DNA of 64,000 nucleotides from Flavobacterium sp. CG_23.5. Lineage in GTDB: Bacteria > Bacteroidota > Bacteroidia > Flavobacteriales > Flavobacteriaceae. A program made the position numbers and the translations under genes. Of the stretch, positions 1 to 7,729 are shown one piece after another; the stretch's first letter is position 1; every line of letters starts with the position of its first letter. The DNA is taken from the NCBI RefSeq assembly GCF_017875765.1, contig NZ_JAGGNA010000001.1, positions 1,619,501-1,683,500 on the forward strand, written 5' to 3'. The notes beneath the pieces are model-generated. The model made no database searches. It worked only from the letters and a program-made list of their open reading frames with translations, and was not told the DNA's origin.

Positions 1-35
1 TTGTTCAACTTCAAATCATTGCAATTCAAGTCAAA

Positions 36-212
36 CTAATGTTTGCGCTTCTTAATTATACATTTGAGTAGCATTGATATTATAAAACTGACTGTTGCTC
101 CAATCGCGGCCAACACCGCAGTTCTCAAAATATCGTCCGAATTTAAATTCGGTACCAAACTCAAAAAGACACCGCCAGCGGTATTTATTTTGGTGGAAAT
201 ATCAATATGCAT
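36..212 (-). CDS. Small single-pass membrane protein, last gene of a four-gene cassette
   Basis: A 58-residue reading frame starts with ATG at 212 and stops with TAG at 36-38. It begins 5 nt after the stop codon of the previous minus-strand gene, the same packing seen between the other three genes of the cassette. The N-terminal half is soluble-looking (MHIDISTKINTAGG). A hydrophobic helix follows at about residues 30-50 (TAVLAAIGATVSFIISMLL), and the protein ends in a basic tail (KKRKH), consistent with a single membrane anchor with a cytoplasmic C-terminus. I do not recognise the family. Its support is operon position and composition, not homology. A holin-like or structural membrane role is conceivable but unproven. 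Confidence 0.6.
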   Translation of the reverse strand: MHIDISTKINTAGGVFLSLVPNLNSDDILRTAVLAAIGATVSFIISMLLKCIIKKRKH

Positions 213-217
213 TGATT

Positions 218-472
218 TTACACTTTGCTATCGGCAGCCCTAATTCCTGTCGCAGGAGTAAGGGCATCTTCATTGCCTGTGGTTATCTGGCTTACTGCCG
301 AAAGTACGCCGCCTACAACAGTTAAATAACCGGCAACGGAGCCCAAGACAACAGGCAACGCAATGGGTGCGGCCAGAATAGTTCCGCCCACTGCTACCAA
401 TGCCAATCCAATATTTCGAAGCACTTTGAAAAATTTTGGCGTTGGAGCTTTCGCTCTTTTTACTATATTCAT
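218..472 (-). CDS. Small membrane protein with two hydrophobic helices
   Basis: An 84-residue protein starting MNIVKRAKAPTPKFF. A longer reading (start 523) would overlap the upstream DUF5675 gene by 49 nt. The ATG at 472 lies just 2 nt past that gene's stop, so it is preferred. After a basic N-terminus there are two adjacent Gly/Ala/Val-rich hydrophobic segments (about residues 20-38 and 42-60), then a polar tail ending in DSKV. Size and topology resemble small holin-like proteins, but no family was recognised. It is third in a four-gene minus-strand operon. Confidence 0.65.
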   Translation of the reverse strand: MNIVKRAKAPTPKFFKVLRNIGLALVAVGGTILAAPIALPVVLGSVAGYLTVVGGVLSAVSQITTGNEDALTPATGIRAADSKV

Positions 473-474
473 AA

Positions 475-897
475 TTACAATTTTAAGACCTGCTCGCTGC
501 AGGCTGGTTGAACAATTAAACACACGTCTTCCTCCCGGTCTAACCTTTTATAAATTGACTCTTTTAATTTATAAAAGGCGCTTCGTGACATCAAACCTAA
601 ACCTGCTCCCGAAATTTTCGTTACGGGAGCGATACAGCCCTTTAATTCTAAAAGGGCATTGTTTGCCGGATGAATCAGAATCCCTTTTCTGTTTTCCACA
701 TTCATCACTTCCAAATGCCACTTAAATTTGTCGCTGTACCGCTTTCTGATACAATATTTCCCTTCCGGAATGCAAGAAACTTTCTTCTCATTTTTCTTCC
801 ATGGCAATTCAATGGTGTTGCAAATAAATTTACCCTCGCATTCGAGTTTACCATTTGTTCCATCAGGGAAATAAGTTCTGGATAGTACTATAACCAT
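475..897 (-). CDS. DUF5675 family protein
   Basis: A 140-residue protein with the DUF5675 pattern: an N-terminal RTYFPDGTNGKLE strand region, IELPWKKN, the IPEGKY motif (residues 43-48), LIHPANN with His76 and KGCIAPV with Cys88. Members are short single-domain proteins found in Bacteroidota genomes and phages, with no established reaction. The order IPxGxY, then IH, then GCI, recalls the His/Cys arrangement of YkuD-type L,D-transpeptidases. That resemblance is my inference from motifs only. The last 12 or so residues (PACSEQVLKL) may be variable. ATG at 897 lies one base from the upstream gene's stop (899-901), so translation is probably coupled. Confidence 0.85.
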   Translation of the reverse strand: MVIVLSRTYFPDGTNGKLECEGKFICNTIELPWKKNEKKVSCIPEGKYCIRKRYSDKFKWHLEVMNVENRKGILIHPANNALLELKGCIAPVTKISGAGLGLMSRSAFYKLKESIYKRLDREEDVCLIVQPACSEQVLKL

Positions 898-898
898 T

Positions 899-1654
899 TT
901 ACAATCCGCTTACTAAAACCAAAGCCAATGGATTGTAAGCCCCATTTTTCAATGGATACATTCGGCCATTCACTTCTTGATAATACTCCACTCCAAGTGC
1001 CAAAAACAGGGGACTTACGCTGTTTGGATCTACGGCATTCAACTGCTGGATAACAGCCGTAGGCGTGTTGTCCCAAGGAATTATTGCCGTTTCTGAACTT
1101 GCCACAACAAAAGTTTCTGCTTCAAAATTAATAGCAGCACCAGCTGAAATAATTTTAAAATGGCTTGTTCCTCCTGGAGCTGCAATCATATTCGCTGGAA
1201 CAAAGGATGCCAAATCAACCGAAATTTCACCGGTAACCCGATCAATTGTCCCAACAAAAGGAGCAAATAGACTGGTTCCCAATTTCCCACCAATATTGAA
1301 CTCAAAGCCCGCAAGCAATTCCGCCTCACCATCAATTACATTACGCAATCCACGTTCATTTACTAAATCTGCTTGGATTACTTTAATCATGGACTGGGTC
1401 AAACGGCTCACCATTCTATTGTCGGCCGTATTTAAAAGTAACGTTCGAAAGGCGGTTCGCAACGTTTTCCCTGCCTTGCCTGCCCTGCCAAATTCAGCGC
1501 CATTCTCACGTGTTCGTTGAAACGCCGGATCACTTGCAATTCTACTGGCTTCAATTCCGCCTTTCTCCCGAGCCAAATGCCCGTCTTTGGTTTTGTAAAA
1601 AGTAATATCCCCGATAGTCCCTTTTAATTTAATAATCCCTTTCTGTCTTGCCAT
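899..1654 (-). CDS. Conserved hypothetical protein, first gene of the DUF5675 cassette
   Basis: A 251-residue soluble protein. The N-terminus has a compact motif (KGIIKLKGTIGDITFYK, GHLAREKGGI), then a charged helical stretch rich in Arg/Gly (residues about 45-75, FGRAGKAGKTLRTAF) and a beta-rich C-terminal half. It has no signal peptide or membrane segment. I recall similar proteins next to DUF5675 genes in flavobacteria but know no function. It opens the cassette, with the next ATG one base after its stop. The N-terminal helix-poor fold and the gene order could fit a phage-like or tailocin-like structural protein, but I see no portal, capsid, terminase or tail motif nearby. Confidence 0.75.
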   Translation of the reverse strand: MARQKGIIKLKGTIGDITFYKTKDGHLAREKGGIEASRIASDPAFQRTRENGAEFGRAGKAGKTLRTAFRTLLLNTADNRMVSRLTQSMIKVIQADLVNERGLRNVIDGEAELLAGFEFNIGGKLGTSLFAPFVGTIDRVTGEISVDLASFVPANMIAAPGGTSHFKIISAGAAINFEAETFVVASSETAIIPWDNTPTAVIQQLNAVDPNSVSPLFLALGVEYYQEVNGRMYPLKNGAYNPLALVLVSGL

Positions 1655-1853
1655 AATTTGTTAAAATTTAAATTTAAAATAATCCAACTACTCTCTCATT
1701 CCGAATATTCGTTGCAACTAAATCTTGAATGATTTTAAACAAAGTTTTCATTAATTAATCCACATTTCAAAAAGCCAGCGTCCATAACGGTACTAAAAGG
1801 TACATAATTACCTACTTTAGTCACTTATTAAACAATTGTTTTTCATATATTTA

Positions 1854-1880
1854 CAAAAGTAAAACCCAATATTGTGGCAA
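1854..1880 (-). promoter_or_regulatory. Candidate promoter for the DUF5675 cassette
   Basis: On the minus strand a TTG (1878-1880) is followed after 16 nt by TACTTTTG (1854-1861), matching the Bacteroidota -33/-7 pattern TTG ... TAnnTTTG. Transcription would start near 1847 and leave a leader of about 190 nt before the ATG at 1654. No hairpin riboswitch was recognised in the leader. Confidence 0.4.
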
Positions 1881-1921
1881 ATAAGAACAATAGGGGCAGC
1901 TAATACATTAAAACAAGAAGT

Positions 1922-2125
1922 GTGATTGCAAGTAACATCAGGGTATGTATTTATCCAAAAGATGTACAACGGATTACAGGTAAAACATACCGACAAGCAA
2001 GGTTGTATCTGAATAAGATCAAAACCAACTTGAATAAAGAACCACACCAACTAATTTCCATTGAGGAATTTTGTGTGTATTCAGGGCTTCAAATGGAACA
2101 TGTGGTACGTTGTATAGTCGGATAA
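1922..2125 (+). CDS. Small conserved flavobacterial protein (possible DNA-binding)
   Basis: A 67-residue protein read from a GTG at 1922. There is no nearby in-frame ATG, so the start is uncertain. The core reads IYPKDVQRITGKTYRQARLYLN followed by HQLISIEEFCVYSGL. Two short helices of the form DVQRITGKTYRQAR and SIEEFCVYSGL look like a helix-turn-helix or a recognition-type motif. I recall similar small ORFs as hypothetical proteins in Flavobacterium. It is isolated on the plus strand between the DUF5675 cassette and IS debris. Function unknown. Confidence 0.55.
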   Translation: MIASNIRVCIYPKDVQRITGKTYRQARLYLNKIKTNLNKEPHQLISIEEFCVYSGLQMEHVVRCIVG

Positions 2126-2446
2126 AGGTTTAAGGCAATTAAAAGAGTCTGCACCACTTCCGAAATCGAGCGATACGGGTTCAATAAGAAGTTCAGCAAG
2201 TTGTTCAAATAATAGTTCTCTCCCATAAATTCATCTTGATGCAATAACTTTTTAATACAACGAAACTATTTTGCTATTGCAGCATACAGAATAGCAAGTT
2301 ATGCAGAAGGACTCCCTAACCAATTTATTTACCATTCATCATAAAAGAATAGAATAATGTATGTTATTATGAACAAAAAAGCTCAATTTGCACCCGGTAA
2401 TAAACATTCATGAAATGAATACAAAAAACAAGAACTCAATTTTAGT
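2126..2446. other. Intergenic stretch without a recognisable gene
   Basis: AT-rich DNA between the small plus-strand gene and the transposase remnant. No open frame with coding character, tRNA or clear hairpin was seen. It may be decayed mobile-element DNA belonging with the remnant that follows. Confidence 0.5.
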
Positions 2447-2653
2447 CACCTGGTATCGCTCAGCAAAAATGGAATAGAAGTAATGGTTTATATGACTTTA
2501 ATTGTATCGATGCTTATCTTAATTTATAAAAAAGCCAATAACCTTGATTACAAAACAGTTAAGAGAAGATTTGTAATGGAACTAAGAGAACTTATTACAG
2601 CAATAATGATACTATTTTTAGGAGGGGATCCTTCAAAAGTCTTTAAAACATAA
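2447..2653 (+). pseudogene. C-terminal remnant of an IS4-type transposase
   Basis: The frame ending with TAA at 2651-2653 encodes LSKNGIEVMVYMTLIVSML, then IYKKANNLDYKTVKRRF, ELRELITAIMILF and GGDPSKVFKT. This is the characteristic C-terminal tail of a Bacteroidota IS4-family (DDE_Tnp_1) transposase. The catalytic domain and N-terminus are absent: an in-frame TGA lies at 2411-2413 and upstream DNA has no transposase similarity. It belongs to a different IS4 subgroup from the complete element at 55.9 kb, whose C-terminus is unrelated. Confidence 0.75.
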
Positions 2654-2677
2654 GTGGCCGGAATTTCTTCCGACCAC
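2654..2677 (+). terminator. Hairpin directly after the transposase remnant
   Basis: An imperfect 10-bp stem (GTGGCCGGAA pairing with TTCCGACCAC, one mismatch) starts at the base after the transposase stop codon. It is probably the element's own terminator. The T-tract is weak. Confidence 0.45.
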
Positions 2678-2840
2678 TCGTAGACTAGGGGGACATCTTT
2701 TTTATTTCTAATTTCTTTCTTTTTAAGAAATTCTTGAACCTCTTTTTTACTAACTTCCTTTACTCTTTTAAAGAAAATCAATTGTTGAAATATTAAAATA
2801 TCTGCAATACAATATATGTTACGATCCCAAATGTAGAATT

Positions 2841-3344
2841 TTATTTGCCAGAATTTAGCACTTTTTCAATGTCATTATAAGTCGCAACTATATATTCAAT
2901 ATTCGGATTGTCATTATGATAGAGGAATGAAGTATATAAATTATAATTTATTCCTTCAGAATCAAAGGATATAATATTATCAATTTTAGTAACAAATTGA
3001 TTAAATGAGCTATTTCTATACCACCTATCAAAAACAGTAAAGCGAATTTTTCCTTTCCCGTGGTCGTCTGAGCAAATATAAATTAGAGAATTATTCATAT
3101 TAGAAAAAAAAGCACAAACTATATTTTCAATAGTTTTGGACACCAAGTTGTCGAATGGCTCTAATTCATCGCTAACCTTTTCGATTACAATTTGATAAAC
3201 ATTTTCAATTAATATATCGCTAGCTGAAATAGAATTTAGAGTTTCATCCACTAAAAAAGCAATCCTATATAAAATATTATTTTTGGTGATAAAACTATAA
3301 GTGCTTGTGAATTCGTCGAAGGTATAACTATAGAGGTTTGGCAA
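2841..3344 (-). CDS. DUF6169-like hypothetical protein
   Basis: A 167-residue soluble protein read from a TTG at 3344 that overlaps the end of the preceding 49-aa gene by 17 nt. It opens with YSYTFDEFTSTYSFIT, resembling the start of DUF6169 proteins in Bacteroidota. The middle has a long region with FSNMNNSLIYICSDDHGKGKIRF, and the protein ends in VATYNDIEKVLN. No transmembrane segment or catalytic motif was recognised. DUF6169 genes are usually preceded by a tiny gene of the kind seen here, which supports the pairing. Function unknown. A small defence or toxin-antitoxin-like role cannot be excluded. Confidence 0.6.
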   Translation of the reverse strand: MPNLYSYTFDEFTSTYSFITKNNILYRIAFLVDETLNSISASDILIENVYQIVIEKVSDELEPFDNLVSKTIENIVCAFFSNMNNSLIYICSDDHGKGKIRFTVFDRWYRNSSFNQFVTKIDNIISFDSEGINYNLYTSFLYHNDNPNIEYIVATYNDIEKVLNSGK

Positions 3345-3477
3345 ACTTAATTCCTTTTTGAGTTAATGCTTCAATAGGAGTATTACCTTTCAAGAATGAA
3401 CGAACCATTGACTTATCTGAAACCATTTTGGCTACAGATTTCATTATTGTTTCTTTATTGATAACTTTCTTGTTCAT
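3328..3477 (-). CDS. 49-residue partner of the DUF6169-like gene
   Basis: The ATG at 3477 opens MNKKVINKETIMKSVAKM and the frame ends GIKFAKPL before TAG at 3328-3330. It is basic and helical, with no hydrophobic segment. Its end overlaps the TTG start of the DUF6169-like gene, implying translational coupling. A short basic protein placed directly upstream of a DUF6169 gene looks like a conserved arrangement, but its role is unknown. Confidence 0.6.
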   Translation of the reverse strand: MNKKVINKETIMKSVAKMVSDKSMVRSFLKGNTPIEALTQKGIKFAKPL

Positions 3478-3566
3478 TTTACAAAGATATTACAACATTC
3501 ACAAAGTTAATTAACATCTCCATCACTTATTTTTATAATTAAATCATTCATTATAAGCACTCTCTA

Positions 3567-3660
3567 TTACTTAAAAGCATGTTCTTCTAAAATTTCTTTA
3601 TCAATAGTAACTTTCCATCCCTCAAATATAGAACGGGCAATAGTGTTTTTTTTGTAATGT
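3567..3660 (-). pseudogene. 3' fragment of a gene upstream of the DUF6169 pair
   Basis: On the minus strand a frame ending with TAA at 3567-3569 encodes NTIARSIFEGWKVTIDKEIL then EEHAFK. This looks protein-like, whereas the sequence further upstream is repeat-like and shows no start. I interpret it as the tail of a gene lost to rearrangement at about 3660. The family is not recognised. Confidence 0.3.
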
Positions 3661-4254
3661 AACAGTTGAAATATTCTGGTAATTAACCGCGTAGCACACG
3701 CTACGTTTTATATCCTAATGTAAATAGGCACTCGTCGCAGGCAAGCACCAGATTGTAGTTTCAAACTAGGACGAGAGGGATAAAAAAGAACGCAACGCTA
3801 ACCTCCCTTAAAAAACGGGACTGTACTATTTTCTATTATTAACTAGTTGGATGTAATTCATTCTTGATTTTTTTTAACACATAGAAACATAGTTTTTTTT
3901 CGATTTTGAAAGTCGTTTCACTTTACACAAAGAAAACATAGCTATGTGAACCCAATAATTGGTCTATTCAACTCTTTTTTCTATGATTTTATGTGGTTAA
4001 ATTTTATGTTTAGCGATTCAATGTCTTTTCTGTATAATTACTCCCAACTGGATATTATTATTTAGTCGATAGCAAAACAAAAAAGAGCCACTGATTATTC
4101 GGATTGTAACAGATTGTAACAGATTACCACAGATTAATATTATCAAAAATCCGCATTTATCCGTTGAATCTGTGTTAACTGTGTGCCATTTTCTGCTTGA
4201 GTCTGCTCAGTGGATAGTCCTATTTATTATCATTTAGGATATAGCAAAAAAAAA
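3661..4254. other. Repeat-rich intergenic region with small hairpins
   Basis: No gene. A perfect 6-bp hairpin CGTAGC-ACAC-GCTACG lies at 3690-3705, and a CTCGTC/GACGAG pair (3731-3736 and 3770-3775) encloses about 33 nt. Further right are short degenerate repeats around 3870-3955 and 4090-4195 (attgtaacagatt, accacagatta). Such debris is common between flavobacterial genes. A small RNA or a REP-like element at 3690-3775 is possible. Confidence 0.4.
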
Positions 4255-4277
4255 GCCCAAAGATTAAACTTTTGCGC
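4255..4277 (-). terminator. Terminator of the histidine kinase gene
   Basis: On the minus strand, GCGCAAAAG pairs with CTTTGGGC (one bulge, one mismatch) and is followed by a run of nine T residues. It begins 16 nt past the stop codon at 4293. A classical intrinsic terminator. Confidence 0.65.
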
Positions 4278-4292
4278 ACCTCTTTTCTTGTA

Positions 4293-6011
4293 TTATTTTG
4301 GAAGTACAATTTCAGCTCTGAAGCCTTTATTGGTTTGAGAATCGAAAGTAAGCGTTCCATTTACGGCCTGAATACGGTTTTCGGCATTTTGAAGGCCATT
4401 TTTCAAAATTAGTTTTTCCGAGAAGCCTATTCCATTATCTGAATAGTCAATTTTTATCGTATGGTGTTCTGCATCGAAACCAATGACCACAAAACTGGCT
4501 TGGCTGTATTTTTTCATATTGATCATCAGTTCTTGCAAGACTCTTTGCAGCGCTATCTTTTTTTCGGTTTGCACTTTTGACCAGTCTATGGAATTTCCGT
4601 TTTTGATAATCACTTCGGTACTGTTGCTTTTGTAGCTACTTAACATTTGTTTTAAATTATGTTCAAAAGATGCTCCCGTTTCTATAGGGCTATTTTCTCT
4701 GGAGAAATTTCGTGTCCTGCCGTATATTTTGTCCAAATGGTCTAAAAGCGTTTCTTTTTTAATGGGATTTTGTAAATCTTGGGTTTCGGCAAAAGTCATC
4801 GCATAAAAAACATCATTGGCCAGTTCGTCATGGAGTTTTTTAGCAATTCTGGTTTCCGTATTATAACTCGCCTCGAAGCGTTCCCGTTTGGTTTTATTTT
4901 GGTAATAATTGACTAGCCCAACGACAGCGAAGAGCAACAAAATGAGTCCAAAAATGAGTAGGTACTTTTCGTTTTTTTGTGTTTCAAGTTGGAAGAGTGT
5001 TTCGGCTCTTTGTCCCTTGTATATTATATTTTCTAAAGTCGCTTTTCTGGAATCATACTTGATTTTAGCAAATTGATTTTTGGCATTGTTGCGCACTTTT
5101 TTAATACTGTCGTTTAGATTTATAAATAATGTGGCGTAACTATTTACTCCATTTTCTGGATTATGCGACATTAAAAAAGCCAAGGCTTCCAATCGTTCGT
5201 CTATGCTCTGATATTTTGTGGCTGCATTATACCCTTGCAGGGCATTCTCTTTAGATTTTTGATAGCTTCTATTTTTATAAAAATCAGCTAAATGCAAATA
5301 GCTTTCTATACTTCCATAGGAGTCTTTAATTTCGGTTCTGATTACTAAAGCCTGCTTCATTAATGCCAGTCCCTTTGGAATCTGATTGTCTTTGTAAAAA
5401 GCAAATCCCAGATTGTCATTAATTCTAGCTTTTTTATTCTGAAGCGTATCTAAAAAATGGGATTTCACATATGGTTCTAAAATTTTTATCGCTTTTCTAT
5501 ACTTTTTTTGCTCTATATAAACTGTGGCAATATTATTGAGAGCTGTAAATCTAGATACAGAATCGTTGGCTGTTTTTAAAATGGTGGAATAATAACGAAC
5601 GGCATCATCGTAATTCATCAGCTCTGCTGCTGCAATACCAAATAAATTATTTGCAGCCATTTGATATTGTAAATCATTATTTATATAGGGTAAAGCCTCC
5701 GTCAATGTTTCTTCACTGCTGTAATAATCACCGGAAGTCTGCTGAATATGAGCCATTCCAATAAGATTATAGGCAATGTAAGAGCTGCTGCCCTCCTCTT
5801 TAAATAATTCTGTAGATTTATTATAATAGTAGAAAGCACTATCTAATTTATTTTCGCTAGTAAAGGAATCTCCTAATGCTGAGTATTTCTGGCCTTGGAT
5901 TTTTTTTGCGCTTACTTGTTTTTTAGAAGTATCAATAGTTGTATCTAAACGTTTTTGACACGATACGATAGAAAGCAAAAACATTAAAATTAATAACGGG
6001 GAACGCAACAT
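4293..6011 (-). CDS. TPR-containing sensor histidine kinase, lipoprotein-type N-terminus
   Basis: A 572-residue sensor kinase. The N-terminus (LLILMFLLSIVSC) is a lipoprotein-like signal with a possible lipidation Cys at residue 19. About 300 residues of TPR-like helices follow (e.g. AYNLIGMAHIQQTSGDYYSS, ALNNIATVYIEQKKYRKAIK). A transmembrane helix lies near residues 347-370 (YLLIFGLILLLFAVVG). Then comes the H-box KKLHDELANDV with His394. The HATPase domain shows Asn498 in LQELMINMKKYS, DNGIGF at about 525, and a final NKGFRAEIVLPK. This NarL/LuxR-associated kinase class usually sits beside a response-regulator gene, but none lies next to it here. The likely stimulus is periplasmic. A role in regulating the neighbouring polysaccharide genes is only positional inference. 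Confidence 0.9.
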   Translation of the reverse strand: MLRSPLLILMFLLSIVSCQKRLDTTIDTSKKQVSAKKIQGQKYSALGDSFTSENKLDSAFYYYNKSTELFKEEGSSSYIAYNLIGMAHIQQTSGDYYSSEETLTEALPYINNDLQYQMAANNLFGIAAAELMNYDDAVRYYSTILKTANDSVSRFTALNNIATVYIEQKKYRKAIKILEPYVKSHFLDTLQNKKARINDNLGFAFYKDNQIPKGLALMKQALVIRTEIKDSYGSIESYLHLADFYKNRSYQKSKENALQGYNAATKYQSIDERLEALAFLMSHNPENGVNSYATLFINLNDSIKKVRNNAKNQFAKIKYDSRKATLENIIYKGQRAETLFQLETQKNEKYLLIFGLILLLFAVVGLVNYYQNKTKRERFEASYNTETRIAKKLHDELANDVFYAMTFAETQDLQNPIKKETLLDHLDKIYGRTRNFSRENSPIETGASFEHNLKQMLSSYKSNSTEVIIKNGNSIDWSKVQTEKKIALQRVLQELMINMKKYSQASFVVIGFDAEHHTIKIDYSDNGIGFSEKLILKNGLQNAENRIQAVNGTLTFDSQTNKGFRAEIVLPK

Positions 6012-6052
6012 ATAAATTTTCTTTGCCCGAAATTAGTATTTAATTGTAAACA

Positions 6053-6199
6053 ATGACTTATAATTTTGAATTTTTTGATGGTGCATACTAATTTGAAAAA
6101 TACATCTTCAAAGGCTACGATAGTACTGCATTGCTATTGGAAAAAGTAAAACAAACTCAAACACCAGCCGCAGTATCAGCTGTACCGAATGAATTATAG
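6053..6199 (+). pseudogene. Possible decayed gene fragment
   Basis: An ATG at 6053 opens MTYNFEFFDGAY, interrupted by TAA at 6089-6091. The same frame continues FEKYIFKGYDSTALLLEKVK and ends PAAVSAVPNEL before TAG at 6197-6199. The composition is protein-like, but I do not recognise a family. It may be only a chance open frame. Confidence 0.25.
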
Positions 6200-6312
6200 C
6201 TGACGTTAGTTTTCATAGGATTTCTATAACAAAAACGAAAAAAAACATCCTGATAAAGAAAATGCAGCACAAATACCTTAATTGCGTATCAAAATCCTCA
6301 ATAAAACTTATC

Positions 6313-6855
6313 TCTGAACACTGAGACTGGACACTAACCCCTGATTACTGAACGCTGAGACTGAGCAATAACCACTGATTACTGAGACTGAGCACTGAAC
6401 ACTGATCACTGAATACTGATCACTGGACACTGAGACTGAACACTGAGACTGGACACTAACCCCTGATTACTGAACGCTGAGGCTGAACGCTGAGACTGAG
6501 CACTAACCACTGATTACTGAGACTGAGCACTGAAAACTAATTAATGACCACTGAGACTGAGCACTGAATACTAATTACTGCACACTGAATACTGAACACT
6601 GAACACTGATCACTGAATACTGATCACTGGACACTGAGACTGAACACTAACCCCTGATTACTGAACGCTGAGACTGAACGCTGAGACTGAGCACTAACCA
6701 CTGATTACTGAGACTGAGCACTGAAAACTAATTAATGACCACTGAGACTGAGCACTGAACACTGAATACTGAACACTGATCACTGAACACTGAACACTGA
6801 ACACTGATCACTGAATACTGATCACTGGACACTGAGACTGAACACTGAGACTGAT
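6313..6855. repeat. Degenerate heptanucleotide repeat tract (ACTGAAC type)
   Basis: About 540 bp composed almost entirely of ACTGAAC, ACTGATC, ACTGAAT and ACTGGAC heptamers with interspersed ACTGAG hexamers and diverged copies. A larger block beginning near 6340 recurs near 6460 and 6650, showing higher-order duplication. The tract ends about 35 bp before the cpsB-type gene and so forms part of its upstream region. Smaller tracts of the same family occur at 19455-19548, 41027-41124 and 47768-47829. Confidence 0.85.
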
Positions 6856-6879
6856 CATTAATTACTAATAACTTTTTTC

Positions 6880-6887
6880 TACCTTTG
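6880..6887 (+). promoter_or_regulatory. Candidate -7 box TACCTTTG before the PHP phosphatase gene
   Basis: TACCTTTG fits TAnnTTTG and lies 4 nt before the ATG at 6892. Transcription would start at or inside the start codon (a leaderless or very short leader message). No clear TTG was found 17-20 nt upstream, so support is moderate. Confidence 0.3.
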
Positions 6888-6891
6888 CATC

Positions 6892-7629
6892 ATGTTTACA
6901 CTTTTCAAATCAAAACCGGTACTAAAGGACCTCATTCCTGAGGGGCACATTGACATTCACTCGCATCTTTTGCCTGGCATTGATGATGGCGCGAGAAATT
7001 TTGAAGATACTTTACGCCTCACACAAGCGCTCCAAGGTTTTGGCGTTTCCCAGTTTATCACCACTCCACATATTATTCAATATGTTTGGGATAATACCCA
7101 CGAGCAAATCCTATCTAAGAAAGCAACTACGGCTTTGGAATTGGAGAAAAATAATATTACTGTTCCTTTTAGCGCCGCCGCAGAATATTTGATGGATGAT
7201 CAGTTTGTGCAGCTTTTTCAGTCACACGAATTACTGACGCTAAAAGATAATTATGTATTAGTTGAAATGTCTTATATCAATGCCCCAATCCAACTGTATT
7301 CTATATTATTTGACTTGCAGGTGGCGGGATATATACCAGTGCTAGCCCATCCAGAACGCTACTTATTTTATCATAACAATTTCAATGAGTACGTAAAACT
7401 AAAAAGAGCGGGGTGTTTATTCCAGCTAAATTTATTGTCGGTAGTGGGTTATTATGGCGCCGAAATTACTAAAATAGCCGAGCAACTTCTGGCAAAAGGA
7501 ATGTACACTTATGTGGGTTCTGATGTGCATCACGACAAACACATTGCTTCATTTGATCAAAAAGTAAAACTAAAAGACTTGGTTCCACTAAAGGAAGCGA
7601 TTGCCAACAATCAATTTTTTAAGGTTTAG
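6892..7629 (+). CDS. CpsB/CapC/YwqE-type PHP protein-tyrosine phosphatase
   Basis: A 245-residue cytoplasmic phosphatase of the PHP superfamily. Metal-binding motifs are visible in order: HIDIHSHLLPGIDDGARNFE near the N-terminus (HxH plus the D-D pair), TTPHI at about 56-60, an acidic AAEYLMDD segment, EMSY at about 125, LAHPERY at about 152-158, and SDVHHDKH near 210. This family dephosphorylates the tyrosine cluster of capsule autokinases (Wzc/CpsD type), and a Wzc-like kinase with such a cluster lies at 44.2-46.6 kb. It is the only plus-strand polysaccharide gene. It is separated from the minus-strand locus by the tandem array, and its 5' side is a heptamer repeat tract. Confidence 0.92.
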   Translation: MFTLFKSKPVLKDLIPEGHIDIHSHLLPGIDDGARNFEDTLRLTQALQGFGVSQFITTPHIIQYVWDNTHEQILSKKATTALELEKNNITVPFSAAAEYLMDDQFVQLFQSHELLTLKDNYVLVEMSYINAPIQLYSILFDLQVAGYIPVLAHPERYLFYHNNFNEYVKLKRAGCLFQLNLLSVVGYYGAEITKIAEQLLAKGMYTYVGSDVHHDKHIASFDQKVKLKDLVPLKEAIANNQFFKV

Positions 7630-7664
7630 TAGCTCATATTTTTTCCATTGCATTGGTTCGTAAG

Positions 7665-7682
7665 TTCCGATAGTTATCGGAA
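7665..7682 (+). terminator. Perfect 8-bp hairpin after the phosphatase gene
   Basis: TTCCGATA-GT-TATCGGAA lies 36 bp past the stop codon. There is no following T-run, so it may be a Rho-independent terminator remnant or a small palindromic repeat of the kind common in Flavobacterium intergenic DNA. Confidence 0.35.
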
Positions 7683-7729
7683 TTAAAAATTGCAATTAGC
7701 TATTTTTGAAATCGTATTGCGAATAGTTG

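Noticed and set aside
36..1654. Prophage
   Set aside because: Only a four-gene cassette is present; no integrase, terminase, capsid, portal or tail gene is visible in the window.
2548..2781. 77-codon minus-strand frame over the transposase remnant
   Set aside because: Half of it is antisense to the transposase tail and hairpin. The N-terminal part is lysine-rich low complexity from a TTG start. It could be a truncated gene but cannot be supported.
6313..6855. Origin iterons
   Set aside because: The heptamer tract is degenerate, has no DnaA-box consensus, no dnaA/dnaN or replication gene nearby, and recurs at three other intergenic places.
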